From NCBI RefSeq assembly GCF_900143065.1, contig NZ_FRCX01000011.1, forward strand, positions 124,001 through 188,000: 64,000 nucleotides of DNA, given 5' to 3'. Source of the DNA: Duganella sacchari (lineage in GTDB: Bacteria; Pseudomonadota; Gammaproteobacteria; Burkholderiales; Burkholderiaceae_D). Every line of letters starts with the position of its first letter. The stretch's first letter is position 1. Positions 1 to 8,461 of the stretch are shown here, piece by piece. A program made the position numbers and the translations under genes. The notes under the pieces are model-generated. The model saw only the letters and a program-made list of their open reading frames with translations, was not told the origin of the DNA and did not search any database.

Positions 1-2
1 GG

Positions 3-128
3 GCGCTGGCCGATGCCACGCCCTTGGTGGAAACCGGCCTGGCCTGGCGGCGCGATAACGCTTCGCCCGTGCTGCACGGCTTTTTGGAATTATTACGGAA
101 AGAATTAAGGAAAAGCGTCTTATGCTGA
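3..128 (+). CDS. C-terminal end of a probable LysR-family regulator (partial)
   Basis: An open frame enters from the left edge and ends at a TGA that overlaps the lgt start codon. The 41 visible residues (ALADATPLVETGLAWRRDNA, then SPVLHGFLELLRKEL) look like the last helix of a LysR substrate-binding domain, where a short strand is followed by a helix ending in basic residues. A LysR gene directly before lgt is a common order in Oxalobacteraceae. The overlap suggests translational coupling with lgt. Only the tail is visible, so the family call is an inference. Confidence 0.45.
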   Translation, partial: ALADATPLVETGLAWRRDNASPVLHGFLELLRKELRKSVLC

Positions 129-985
129 TACACCCGATGCCCGATCCCATCGCCCTGCAACTGGGGCCGGTCGCCATACACTGGTATGGCCTGATGTATG
201 TGCTGGCCTTTGCCATGTTTATCGCGCTGGGCCGCATCCGCATCCGGCAGCCGCACATCGCCGCGCAGCAGTGGAAGAAAGAGGATCTGGACGATATGCT
301 GTTCTACGGCATGATGGGCGTGATCATCGGCGGCCGCCTGGGCGAGGTGCTGTTCTACGAACCGGTCAAATACTTCTCCGACCCGATCGAGATTTTCAAG
401 GTCTGGCACGGCGGCATGTCCTTCCACGGCGGCTTCCTCGGCGTGCTGATTGCGATGTCGCTGTGGGCGCGCAAGGCGGGCCGCAATCTGCTGGACGTGT
501 ACGACTTCATCGCGCCGCTGGTGCCGCTGGGCTATGCCGCTGGCCGCATGGGCAACTTCATCAACGCCGAACTGCCGGGCCGCGTGGTCAGCGATCCGAC
601 GCTGCCATGGGCCATGCAATGGCCGGACATCCGTTTCCCGCTGCATCCGAATCCGGTGTTCCTGGAAGGCCTGCGCCATCCGTCGCCGCTCTATCAGTTG
701 CTGATCGATGGCTTGCTGGTGTTTGTGATCTTGTGGTTCTTCGCGCGCAAGGAACGTCCACGCCTGGCAGTGGGCGCCATGTACACCCTGCTGTATGGCT
801 GCGCGCGATTCTTCACCGAGTACTTCCGCACGCCGGACTGGGAGACCACGGTTCTGGGCATGCCGATCACATCGGGACAAGTGCTATCGCTGCCGATGAT
901 CGTTGGCGCGCTGGCGATGCTGGCGTGGTCGTACAAAGCAAATCAAAAGGGCCGCGCACCGGTACTGGCTACTTCAAAAGCTTGA
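122..985 (+). CDS. lgt: Prolipoprotein diacylglyceryl transferase
   Basis: Inner-membrane enzyme that moves a diacylglyceryl group from phosphatidylglycerol to the lipobox cysteine of prolipoproteins, the first step of lipoprotein maturation. The 287 residues match the family length. The HGGMSFHGG motif is at about 96-104 and the Lgt signature GRMGNFINAE at 141-150, with about seven hydrophobic segments. The ATG overlaps the stop of the preceding gene. The 3' end overlaps the convergent EVE gene by 17 bp. A PKD-domain lipoprotein at 30875 in this window would be one of its substrates. Confidence 0.97.
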   Translation: MLIHPMPDPIALQLGPVAIHWYGLMYVLAFAMFIALGRIRIRQPHIAAQQWKKEDLDDMLFYGMMGVIIGGRLGEVLFYEPVKYFSDPIEIFKVWHGGMSFHGGFLGVLIAMSLWARKAGRNLLDVYDFIAPLVPLGYAAGRMGNFINAELPGRVVSDPTLPWAMQWPDIRFPLHPNPVFLEGLRHPSPLYQLLIDGLLVFVILWFFARKERPRLAVGAMYTLLYGCARFFTEYFRTPDWETTVLGMPITSGQVLSLPMIVGALAMLAWSYKANQKGRAPVLATSKA

Positions 986-1427
986 CGATCGCCTTCCATT
1001 GCGCCGGCGTGACCGGCGTGATGGACAGGCGGCTGCCCTTCTGCAGCACAATCATGTCTTCCAGCGCGGGGATGGTCCGCATCTCCGCCAGCGACAGCAA
1101 ACGCGTTTTCTGCGTGCCCTTCACATCAATCGAAATCCAGCGCGGCTGCTCCTGCGTCGCCTTGGCATCGTAGTATTTACTGTCTTCATCGAACTGCGTC
1201 GCATCGGGATACGGTGCGCTGACGATTTCCGCCACCCCGGCAATGCCCGGCTCCGGGCAGCTCGAATGGTAGAACAACACGCCATCGCCGACCTGCATCT
1301 GGTCGCGCATGAAATTGCGCGCCTGGTAGTTGCGTACGCCGAACCACGGCGTGGTCTGCGCTTGCGATGCCATGACGTCGTCCATACTGACTTCATCCGG
1401 CTCGGATTTCATCAACCAATATTGCAT
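969..1427 (-). CDS. EVE domain-containing protein
   Basis: A 152-residue single-domain protein starting MQYWLMKSEPDEVSMDD, typical of EVE (PUA-like fold) proteins related to thymocyte nuclear protein 1. The family binds modified bases in DNA or RNA; the cellular role is not settled. The motifs TPWFGVRNYQARNF, GDGVLFYHSS and GIAGVAEI are family-typical. I chose the ATG at 1427 because it begins at the conserved N-terminus and has a TGGAGA ribosome site 6 nt upstream; a longer frame to 1475 would run through the 6S RNA terminator. Convergent with lgt, overlapping it by 17 bp. Confidence 0.9.
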   Translation of the reverse strand: MQYWLMKSEPDEVSMDDVMASQAQTTPWFGVRNYQARNFMRDQMQVGDGVLFYHSSCPEPGIAGVAEIVSAPYPDATQFDEDSKYYDAKATQEQPRWISIDVKGTQKTRLLSLAEMRTIPALEDMIVLQKGSRLSITPVTPAQWKAIVKLLK

Positions 1428-1442
1428 GCGGATCTCCAGACG

Positions 1443-1481
1443 AAAAAAAGCGGCTGCGCATTCACATGCTTGCAACCGCTT
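1443..1481 (-). terminator. Rho-independent terminator after 6S RNA
   Basis: On the minus strand AGCGGTTGC pairs with GCAGCCGCT around a loop of about 12 nt, followed by seven T. It ends the zapA-6S transcript just before the EVE gene start. Confidence 0.8.
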
Positions 1482-1489
1482 CTCGATAA

Positions 1490-1672
1490 ATAAGGCCCCG
1501 CCTGTGCCGTCTTGCCGGCATCCCGAACCTAAGGCTCAGGTGGTCACAGTTAGTTCAATTTCGGGTTCATCGGACTAGCGACGCTCTCGCCCATCGAACA
1601 AATTTCCGTAACCGGTGCAAACAAATGGTTCAAGGAATATATGACAAGTCTCGAACACTGCAGGGTGATTAG
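1490..1672 (-). ncRNA. ssrS: 6S RNA
   Basis: A non-coding stretch of about 180 nt just downstream of zapA, the usual place of 6S RNA in proteobacteria. On the minus strand the 5' end CCCTGC (1665-1660) pairs with GCGGGG (1501-1496) to give the closing stem. The 3' half reads GACCACCTGAGCC-TTA-GGTTCGGGATGCCGG, very close to the 3' part of beta-proteobacterial 6S RNA as I remember it. 6S RNA binds sigma-70 RNA polymerase in stationary phase and templates product RNA. Exact ends are estimated; a terminator follows at 1443-1481. Confidence 0.82.
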
Positions 1673-1715
1673 GAGTTTACTCTCTTGTGCGCCGCAAAGG
1701 AAGGCCTGTCACAAA

Positions 1716-2027
1716 TTAAAACAGGGTTTCTTGCGGTGTCAGTGCGGAGTCCAGTACCTTGTGCATGGCCGCCATCTTGGTCTGCACTTCCAGCATGGAC
1801 ATATCCGACCAAGGGCCGCGCGAGGTTTTCATCGACAGGAACTCGGCCGCCACGCCCAGCGCCGCCATCACGGCGATGCGGTCGTTGCCCTTGACTTTGC
1901 CGGCGTCACGGATGGCGCACATTTTTTTGTCCAGGAAGGAGGCTGCTTCGCGTAGCGCACGTTCTTCATCTTCCCTGCAGGCGAGCTTGTACGCCTGCCC
2001 CATGATGGTCACGTCAAGATGGATCAT
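1716..2027 (-). CDS. zapA: Cell division protein ZapA
   Basis: A 103-residue protein opening MIHLDVTIMGQAYKLACREDEE, the ZapA N-terminal sandwich, followed by a long helix (DKKMCAIRDAGKVKGNDRIAVMAALGVAAEFL) used for tetramer coiled-coil formation. ZapA cross-links FtsZ filaments at the Z ring. Its ATG overlaps the stop of the upstream zapB-like gene by 4 nt (ATGA), so the two are translationally coupled. 6S RNA follows on the same strand. Confidence 0.93.
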   Translation of the reverse strand: MIHLDVTIMGQAYKLACREDEERALREAASFLDKKMCAIRDAGKVKGNDRIAVMAALGVAAEFLSMKTSRGPWSDMSMLEVQTKMAAMHKVLDSALTPQETLF

Positions 2028-2266
2028 TGTGCATCCTCTTTTTCAGGCTGGGTCTCTGCGCCGCTCTCACCTTGCAGTGGAGGGATATGCTGCAACAACG
2101 CTGCCACCCGCTCGGATGCCTCGCTCAGGCGGCGCCGATAATCCATCGTCTCCACGGCGAGATTAACATTGGACTGACGCAACTGCGCATTTTCACGGCG
2201 CAAGACAAGCACCATTTCAGCCAGCTGGTCGATTTTGTCGGAGAGTTCTTGGAATTCGGAAATCAT
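2024..2266 (-). CDS. ZapB-like coiled-coil protein
   Basis: A small protein (80 residues from the ATG at 2266), mostly one amphipathic helix: SDKIDQLAEMVLVLRREN and NVNLAVETMDYRRRLSEASE. A coiled-coil partner immediately before zapA is the standard beta-proteobacterial arrangement, and such proteins are annotated as ZapB-like or TIGR02449. By analogy with ZapB it would stabilise the Z ring through ZapA. A longer frame starting at 2320 is possible, but its first 18 residues look unstructured and unconserved. Confidence 0.75.
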   Translation of the reverse strand: MISEFQELSDKIDQLAEMVLVLRRENAQLRQSNVNLAVETMDYRRRLSEASERVAALLQHIPPLQGESGAETQPEKEDAQ

Positions 2267-2383
2267 CCCGCCACTATAGGCAGCGCGCGGGAAGCCGTCA
2301 ACCGAATCGCGTATTTGCAACCAACAAGCACGTGATTTATTTACTCGACGTCAATTAGTTGCCCGCCTCTATGGACTCCCCAA

Positions 2384-2422
2384 TAAAAAAACGGAGCAGC
2401 GCCATCACGCACCGCTCCGTCA
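2384..2422 (-). terminator. Rho-independent terminator of the TonB receptor gene
   Basis: On the minus strand GGAGCGGTGC and GCTGCTCC pair around a GTGATGG-type loop, followed by a run of T. It lies about 20 bp after the receptor stop codon and separates it from the zapB-like promoter region (2267-2383). Confidence 0.85.
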
Positions 2423-2440
2423 AACCACGACAAAGGGGAG

Positions 2441-5044
2441 TTACAGTTTGAAGGACAGGCCCAGATTGAAGCGGCGGCCGAATTCCGTCACTTCCTGCTG
2501 CACCGGAATGTTCGCGCTGGTGTACACCGCTTTCTGGTTGGTCAGATTGTCGATACCAAAGCGCAGTTGGATATTGGACGTCAGCTGCTTCGCCAGGTTC
2601 AGCGTGACATAGGTTTCCGCTTCGTTCATGATCAACTGGCCGGCGCCCCAGGTCGGGTTACGCGCAAACGCGCTGTGATAATTGGCCGACAGGCGCGCTT
2701 CATAGCCTGCCTTCTCGTACCACAGCGTGACGCCGCCGTTATGCTTCATCAGGCCTTCAATCGGATAAGGACTGCCGACCGGCGTCTGCTCATGGATATT
2801 GCTGGTGGTGTAGGCATAGTTGCTGGCGATACCCAGGCCGTCGAACGGCGCCGGCAGCGAAGTGAAGGCCTGCTGGTACACCAGTTCCAGACCACGGATG
2901 TCGCCGCCCTCGCCGTTCACCGAACGGGTGATGGTCGCCGTGCGGCCATTCAGCGTGGTGGTGTCGCTTTCGATGGCGATGTAGCGCGTTACCTTTTTAT
3001 AGAATGCGCCGGCCGACAGCAGCGAACCCTTGTTGAAGTACCACTGGTAGGACAGGTCCACCTGGTTGGCCATCATCGGCTTCAACTGAGGATTGCCTGC
3101 ACTGCCGGTGATCGGCTGGCTGGTATCCGTGTTGTTGACGCTCAGGTTGCGGGAGCTGCGCATCTCGTCCAGCGGTGCACGCGACATCGCGCGCGCCACG
3201 CTGAAGCGCAGCTGGCGTTGCTGCGCTTCGTCCAGATTGACGATCAGGTTCATGCTCGGCAGGATTTCGGTGTACGAGACGCCATCTGACACCGCCGTCG
3301 GCGCCGCGCCGTTCAGCGACTGCATGCCATAGCCGGTTTGCGTGGTGTGCACCAGACGCACGCCCACATTGCCGCGATAGCTCTTGCCCAGCGCTTCACC
3401 TTCCAGGTCGCCCTGCACAAAGGCCGAGCTGCTGCGCTCCTTGACCTTCCAGCCGGCCAGCTGGTCATTCTGAATCTGCCACCCTTCCTGCACCTGGCCA
3501 TTCGGATTGAAAGCGTCAGGACCAAAGGCGGACGCAATGCTGCCGTCGAAATCCTTCAGCGCGATAAAGGCCGGATAGCCGCTGACGTTCACCGTCTCAT
3601 AAGCCGATGCCGGAATCGGCGATTTCTGCGCCAGCGTCCAGGTGGTCTGGTGGTAGCTCTTCTCACGGTCGGTCGCGCGCACGCCCACCTTGATGCGGCT
3701 GAAGATGCTGTTGTCGAGCGGGCGCGATGCGCTCACACTGGCGGCATTCAGCAGATCCTTCACGTGACCATCGGTATCGACATACAGGGTCGGCGTGCCG
3801 AAGTTGGCAGGGTTGCCGCTATCGATGCCAAAGCTGTAGTCCTGCTTTTCGTCGCCGGTGAAGGACCACGTGACAGGCACACTGCCGTTGGCATACTGGC
3901 GCAGGTCGCGCCATGCGCTGCCGCGCCGCGCGTGCGAAGTCGACAGGTCGGCGTCGATCTTCCAGTCGCCCGCGTTGAACTTGCCATTCAGGCCGGTCGC
4001 GGCCACGCTGGTGTCCTGCACGTAGACGAAGTCATTGTTAATCAGGCTCGCGTTGCTGATGGTGCCGCCGGCCAGATAGCCATTGCGGATATCCAGGTTG
4101 CTATAAGCCGCCCCATTGGTGCCGCCCCAGTTGCCCAGGCCATCGGCCCAGTGCTGCAGGCCGCGCTCCTTGATCTTGGCCTCGGCGTAGTAGGTGTCGG
4201 CAGTGATCTGCACATCGCTGTTCGGTTTCCATTCCAGCTTGCCCAGCACACTGGCGCGCTTGTCCTTGCCGTGACGGGCCTCATCCTGGAAGCCCCACGG
4301 CGCCTTTTCAGTTTTGCCATCGCCATTCAGATCGTAGCCGCTGTCATTAAAGCCCCAGTGGCGCTTGTTCTTCTGTACTGAAGGCTGGTCCTGGTAGCTG
4401 AACGCCACTGCCGCGCCGATGGTCTTGTTGGCGAATTGGTCGATATACACGCCGCCCAGACGCGGTGCGGTTTTGTCGGCGCCCTGGATGTCCTTGGCCA
4501 GCGGGTAGTACAGCGCATCGGCCTTGAGCGAAATCTGGCGGCCGTTGTACTTCAGCGGCGACACGGTTTGCAGATCGATGGTGGTGGCGATGCCGCCTTC
4601 CGCCAGCTCGGCGTTCTGCGTTTTATAGACTGTCGCGCCGCTGATGGATTCGGATGGGAACTGCTCGAAACGCACGGCGCGGTTAGGCTCCGACGAGGCC
4701 AGCTCGCGGCCATTCAGTGTGGCGCCGATAAAGCGTGGTCCCATGCCGCGCGCAATGATCTGGCTGGCGTTGCCACGGTCCAGGCCCGACGACAAGCCTG
4801 GCAGACGCGCCAGCGATTCAGCGATGGTGGTATCCGGCAGCTTGCCGATGTCTTCCGACGACACTACTTCCACGATGCTGTTGGAGGCCTCCTTGGCTGC
4901 CAGCGCATTGCGCACCGAGGCGCGGATGCCGGTCACGTTGACCTGCTGGATATCGCCAGCCGCTTCTTGCGCCAGGGCGTCCTGGACGAGCAGTGGGGAG
5001 GTAAAGAGCGTGGCGATGAGCCAGCTCATTTTTTTATGTTTCAT
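2441..5044 (-). CDS. TonB-dependent outer-membrane receptor, probable galactoside uptake
   Basis: An 867-residue precursor with signal peptide (MKHKKMSWLIATLFTSPLLV..ALAQ), a TonB-box-like QQVNVTGIR near residue 33, and a plug domain with SSEDIGKLPDTTIAESLARL and GNASQIIARGMGPRF. A 22-strand barrel ends in FNLGLSFKL, an aromatic-containing outer-membrane C-terminus. It resembles the Xanthomonas/Caulobacter TonB subfamily (TIGR01782) used for oligosaccharides. It is downstream of the LysR gene and next to galactonate and beta-galactosidase genes, so galactan-derived oligosaccharides are the inferred substrate. The ATG has CTGGAG about 8 nt upstream. Confidence 0.93.
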   Translation of the reverse strand: MKHKKMSWLIATLFTSPLLVQDALAQEAAGDIQQVNVTGIRASVRNALAAKEASNSIVEVVSSEDIGKLPDTTIAESLARLPGLSSGLDRGNASQIIARGMGPRFIGATLNGRELASSEPNRAVRFEQFPSESISGATVYKTQNAELAEGGIATTIDLQTVSPLKYNGRQISLKADALYYPLAKDIQGADKTAPRLGGVYIDQFANKTIGAAVAFSYQDQPSVQKNKRHWGFNDSGYDLNGDGKTEKAPWGFQDEARHGKDKRASVLGKLEWKPNSDVQITADTYYAEAKIKERGLQHWADGLGNWGGTNGAAYSNLDIRNGYLAGGTISNASLINNDFVYVQDTSVAATGLNGKFNAGDWKIDADLSTSHARRGSAWRDLRQYANGSVPVTWSFTGDEKQDYSFGIDSGNPANFGTPTLYVDTDGHVKDLLNAASVSASRPLDNSIFSRIKVGVRATDREKSYHQTTWTLAQKSPIPASAYETVNVSGYPAFIALKDFDGSIASAFGPDAFNPNGQVQEGWQIQNDQLAGWKVKERSSSAFVQGDLEGEALGKSYRGNVGVRLVHTTQTGYGMQSLNGAAPTAVSDGVSYTEILPSMNLIVNLDEAQQRQLRFSVARAMSRAPLDEMRSSRNLSVNNTDTSQPITGSAGNPQLKPMMANQVDLSYQWYFNKGSLLSAGAFYKKVTRYIAIESDTTTLNGRTATITRSVNGEGGDIRGLELVYQQAFTSLPAPFDGLGIASNYAYTTSNIHEQTPVGSPYPIEGLMKHNGGVTLWYEKAGYEARLSANYHSAFARNPTWGAGQLIMNEAETYVTLNLAKQLTSNIQLRFGIDNLTNQKAVYTSANIPVQQEVTEFGRRFNLGLSFKL

Positions 5045-5155
5045 TGTGCATCTCCAGTGTTTGTATTTTGTCCCGTCTCTGATGAAGATGTGGACGGATA
5101 ACCGGATGCTAACGAAACACGAATTTACAAACCAATAGCTAATTTAGCTCAGGCC

Positions 5156-5170
5156 ATACCAAGTTCGTAT
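5156..5170. promoter_or_regulatory. Putative LysR-type operator ATAC-N7-GTAT
   Basis: ATACC AAGTTC GTAT is an ATAC-N7-GTAT dyad fitting the T-N11-A rule for LysR regulators. It lies 112 bp before the TonB receptor start, in the short gap after the LysR gene. A related site stands before dgoK (19886-19900), and a resembling sequence lies within the dgoD promoter dyad. Confidence 0.45.
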
Positions 5171-5183
5171 ATCAGGAACCCTG

Positions 5184-6152
5184 TCAGTCCCGCGCCGGTA
5201 TGCGGTAGTGAGGGTAGATGCTGGCTGCGGCGTCGCGCAGCGCAGTCAGCATGGCATCGGCGCCAGGCGACAGCTGGTGTCGTTTGCGCGTCACAATGCC
5301 GAACGAATCCATGCTCACGCCCAGATCGAACGGCACCACCCTCAGCAAGCCCACATCCAGATAGGGCTGCACGGCTTCCGCCGGTAGCGCCACGATCATG
5401 TCGTTATTCAGCAGCAGGCTGGCAACCACCGGCATGTCCAGCGTTTCCACGGTTTCCGCCGGCTGCTCCAGGCCATGCGACAGGAACAGCGCGGTGAGAC
5501 GGTCGCGCAGTATCGAGCCTGCCGGCGGCAGTATCCAGCATTGCTCCATCAAATCGTCCAGCTTGAGGTCATCGCGTTCCATCAGCGGATGGCTGGCGCG
5601 CGCAATCAGCACATGCGGTTCGTCAGTCAACGGTTCAAAGTTCAGTTCATCCGCCGCCTCGGTATCGAGGATGCGGCCCACCACCAGATCCAGCTCGCCG
5701 CTGCGCAGGCGCTCCACCAGCGCTTTGCTGGTGGACATATTCACCGACACATGCACACGCGCGTGACGCGCCTTGAGCAGATTGATCGCCTTGGGCACCA
5801 GCCCGGTCGCTGGCGTCAGCACCGTGCCCACGCCGACGCGGCCGCGCAAACCGGACAGCAGCTCCATCACTTCCTGGTGCGCTGCATCCATCTCCGCCAG
5901 CGCGGCGCCGGCGCGGCGTATCAGCACCTTGCCATACCAGGTCGGCGCGACACCGCGCGACAGGCGCTCGAACAACTGCACGCCCAGCGCGTGTTCCAGC
6001 TCGCCCAACAACTTGGAGGCGCCGGGCTGCGTCAGGTTGGCCGCTTGCGCGGCATGGGCGATGGAACCATGCCGGCCAAGTTCGACCAGCAGGACGAGAT
6101 GACGGGTTTTCAGGTGGGAGCGGACAAAGCGGTCCGAGCGGGGATCAGTCAT
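5184..6152 (-). CDS. LysR-family transcriptional regulator (galactose-type)
   Basis: A 322-residue LysR protein. The N-terminal winged helix-turn-helix is at about 15-75 (GSIAHAAQAANLTQPGAS, then KLLGELEHALGVQLFERLSR), followed by a periplasmic-binding-like effector domain from about residue 100. It resembles GbpR, the galactose-responsive LysR regulator of Agrobacterium, and the context supports that role: a TonB receptor downstream and the SMP-30/dgoD pair upstream. It probably responds to a galactose-pathway intermediate and binds the ATAC-N7-GTAT and dyad sites listed here. Effector and targets are inferred. Confidence 0.85.
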   Translation of the reverse strand: MTDPRSDRFVRSHLKTRHLVLLVELGRHGSIAHAAQAANLTQPGASKLLGELEHALGVQLFERLSRGVAPTWYGKVLIRRAGAALAEMDAAHQEVMELLSGLRGRVGVGTVLTPATGLVPKAINLLKARHARVHVSVNMSTSKALVERLRSGELDLVVGRILDTEAADELNFEPLTDEPHVLIARASHPLMERDDLKLDDLMEQCWILPPAGSILRDRLTALFLSHGLEQPAETVETLDMPVVASLLLNNDMIVALPAEAVQPYLDVGLLRVVPFDLGVSMDSFGIVTRKRHQLSPGADAMLTALRDAAASIYPHYRIPARD

Positions 6153-6204
6153 ATGGGCGATAGGGTTGATCGCCCATCATAAATGCGGGCTGAACCAGCG
6201 TCAA

Positions 6205-7104
6205 TCACCGTTGCGCGCATGCGCTGGTGCTGGAAGCGCTACCGTTATCGAGAAATAAAGTGTCGGCCACACCGGCTGCCGAGGCGCCCGGCAAGCCATA
6301 CAGACCGCCGAGTGCGCCCAGTATCCGCAGCTGTTCCAGGCCCTCGCCGCCGAAGGCGACGCTGGACACGGCCTCGCACGGCAGCGCGATCTGCCGCAGC
6401 GGCTGGCCGTCGCCGCCATACTGCACCAGCAGCCCGCCCTGCACGCTCCACAGCTGCGCCGCGCTATCGGTCACCGCCATGCCGGCGCCAGGCGCCAACA
6501 ATTCAGCAAACGTTGTTATCGCACCAATCCTTGCCTGTTCGGCATCGTAATCGCACTGCCGGATCGCGCCGTGGGCGGCGTCGGCAAAATACATGCGGCG
6601 GCCATCGGGGCTGAACGCGATGCTGGCGGCGCGCGCCACCGCAGGCAAGGCCAGACGACGCAAGCCGTGGCGCTGCGAGTACTGGTAGAAGCTGCCGATA
6701 GGACGCTGGTCACGCGCCATATTGGCGGTGCCGAACACGAAATTGCCGGCACGGTCGACACAGCCGTCGCTGATGCCGGTACGCGGTTCAGCGGCGTCAA
6801 TGGTGACCAGTACCTGCGTCTGCAGGGGGCGGCTGGCCTGGCCGGGCACTGGCAGCTCCAGCATGCCGAGGCGCTTGCCCACGCCCAGCAGCATGCCGCC
6901 GGAAGCACAACTGGCCATGAGCGAGGCGCCTTCCAGCAGGCGCGCGGCGACCGGCGCGGTGAAGGATGGCGCCCAGGCGTACAGCTGGCGGCGCGCCGGA
7001 TCGAGCCAGCGCCAGCAGGCGTGTACTTTACTCCAGCGCAGCGTGCATCCCGTTTGCCCCGCCCGGACGAACATGGTGGCGACGGCGGTGCTGACTGCAT
7101 TCAT
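6205..7104 (-). CDS. SMP-30/lactonase-like protein lacking the metal ligands
   Basis: A 299-residue six-bladed propeller protein with recognisable SMP-30 signatures: GISDGCVDRAGNFVFGTAN (about 110-128) and ASIAFSPDGRRMYFAD (about 160-175). Aligned by eye to the intact lactonase at 17379-18260, the metal-binding Glu (LGEGPLW) is absent, the metal Asn (CNGP) is Ala160, the metal Asp (SPDGM) is Ala207, and the substrate-site Asn (MND) is Ser112. It is therefore unlikely to be a standard divalent-metal lactonase, despite standing divergently next to dgoD with a shared operator. It may be a binding or sensor protein, or a decaying paralogue. Confidence 0.75.
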   Translation of the reverse strand: MNAVSTAVATMFVRAGQTGCTLRWSKVHACWRWLDPARRQLYAWAPSFTAPVAARLLEGASLMASCASGGMLLGVGKRLGMLELPVPGQASRPLQTQVLVTIDAAEPRTGISDGCVDRAGNFVFGTANMARDQRPIGSFYQYSQRHGLRRLALPAVARAASIAFSPDGRRMYFADAAHGAIRQCDYDAEQARIGAITTFAELLAPGAGMAVTDSAAQLWSVQGGLLVQYGGDGQPLRQIALPCEAVSSVAFGGEGLEQLRILGALGGLYGLPGASAAGVADTLFLDNGSASSTSACAQR

Positions 7105-7189
7105 ACGGGTCCTGAAACGATGGGAGACTGGCCAAGTCTAAGCGAGCCTCGCCCGCCGCAGCTATGAATAAACCCCGCCCTGCCATGCC

Positions 7190-7223
7190 AATATCGGATA
7201 GCGGCATTGTGCTATCTGATATT
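7190..7223. promoter_or_regulatory. 34-bp dyad operator in the SMP-30-like/dgoD divergent promoter
   Basis: AATATCGGATAGC and GCTATCTGATATT form 13-bp arms with one mismatched pair around an 8-bp spacer (GGCATTGT). It lies centrally between the two divergent genes, 86 bp from the SMP-30-like start and 87 bp from the dgoD start. Its right arm overlaps a match (7211-7231) to the sequence around the 5156 site, read on the minus strand. The LysR regulator at 5184-6152 is the likely binder. Confidence 0.6.
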
Positions 7224-7310
7224 GATATGGCTCCCCGCGAATTAATCATATTTCCAGTCTAGCGGCCGGGCTTAGACTGAGCGTTGTTCCGTGAACCTCA
7301 TCCCGATCCT

Positions 7311-8459
7311 ATGAAAATCATCAAACTGACGACCTACCGTGTACCACCGCGCTGGATGCTGCTCAAAATCGAAACCGATGAAGGCGTCGTCGGCTGGGGG
7401 GAACCGGTCATCGAAGGCCGCGCCCGCACCGTGGAAACCGCAGTGCAGGAAATGGAACCGTATCTGATCGGCCAGGACCCGTCGCGCATCAACGACCTGT
7501 GGCAGACCATGTACCGCGCCGGTTTCTATCGTGGCGGCGCGATCCTGATGAGCGCCATCGCCGGCATCGACCAGGCGCTGTGGGACATCAAGGGCAAGGT
7601 GCTGGACAAGCCGGTGTACGAGCTGCTGGGCGGCCTGGTACGCGACCGCATGAAGATGTATAGCTGGGTCGGCGGCGACCGTCCGTCGGACATCATCGAA
7701 CAAATCCGCACGCTGCAACAAGGCGGCTTCAACACCTTCAAGATGAACGGCACCGAGGAACTGGGCATGCTGGACACGTCGGCCAAAGTGGACGACGCCG
7801 TGCGCCGCGTGGCCGAGATCCGCGAAGCCTTCGGCAGCACGATTGAATTCGGCCTCGACTTCCATGGCCGCGTGGCCGCACCGATGGCCAAGACGCTGCT
7901 GCGCGAACTGGAACCTTACCGCCCGCTGTTTGTGGAAGAACCGGTACTGGCCGAGCAGGCCGAGTACTACCCGCGCCTGGCCGAGATGACCTCGATTCCG
8001 CTGGCTGCCGGTGAGCGCATGTACTCGCGCTTTGAATTCAAGAACGTGTTTGCAGCGGGCGGCCTGTCCATCGTGCAGCCGGACCTGTCGCACGCCGGCG
8101 GCATTACCGAATGCCTCAAGATCGCCTCGATGGCGGAAGCCTACGACATTACACTGGCGCCGCACTGCCCTCTGGGTCCGGTGGCGCTGGCCTCGTGCCT
8201 GCAAGTGGACTTTGTCTCGTACAACGCCGTGCTGCAGGAGCAGAGCATGGGCATCCACTACAACCAGGGCGGCGAGCTGCTGGACTACGTCATCAACAAG
8301 GAAGACTTCAAGATCGTCGACGGTTACTGCAAGCCGCTGCCCAAGCCGGGCCTGGGCGTGGAAGTGGATGAAGAGCGCGTCATCGCGGCCAGCCAGCACG
8401 CACCGGACTGGCGCAATCCGGTATGGCGCCATGCAGACGGCAGCGTCGCGGAATGGTAA
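7311..8459 (+). CDS. dgoD: D-galactonate dehydratase
   Basis: Converts D-galactonate to 2-dehydro-3-deoxy-D-galactonate (KDGal); a mandelate-racemase-type enolase-superfamily enzyme of 382 residues. The sequence follows E. coli DgoD closely from its first residues (MKIIKLTTYRVPPRWM). The general-acid and metal motif FGLDFHG, metal-ligand glutamates in FVEEP and AAGERM, and the His of LAPHCPLGP are all present. The ATG at 7311 matches the conserved N-terminus; a GTG or ATG further upstream would add unconserved residues. It is followed within 2 nt by the GH35 gene and then the SDR, forming one operon. Confidence 0.97.
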   Translation: MKIIKLTTYRVPPRWMLLKIETDEGVVGWGEPVIEGRARTVETAVQEMEPYLIGQDPSRINDLWQTMYRAGFYRGGAILMSAIAGIDQALWDIKGKVLDKPVYELLGGLVRDRMKMYSWVGGDRPSDIIEQIRTLQQGGFNTFKMNGTEELGMLDTSAKVDDAVRRVAEIREAFGSTIEFGLDFHGRVAAPMAKTLLRELEPYRPLFVEEPVLAEQAEYYPRLAEMTSIPLAAGERMYSRFEFKNVFAAGGLSIVQPDLSHAGGITECLKIASMAEAYDITLAPHCPLGPVALASCLQVDFVSYNAVLQEQSMGIHYNQGGELLDYVINKEDFKIVDGYCKPLPKPGLGVEVDEERVIAASQHAPDWRNPVWRHADGSVAEW

Positions 8460-8461
8460 GC

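Noticed and set aside
271..1173. 300-codon frame within lgt and the EVE gene
   Set aside because: Out of frame with two confidently assigned genes and rich in Arg/Gly/His, a typical GC shadow.
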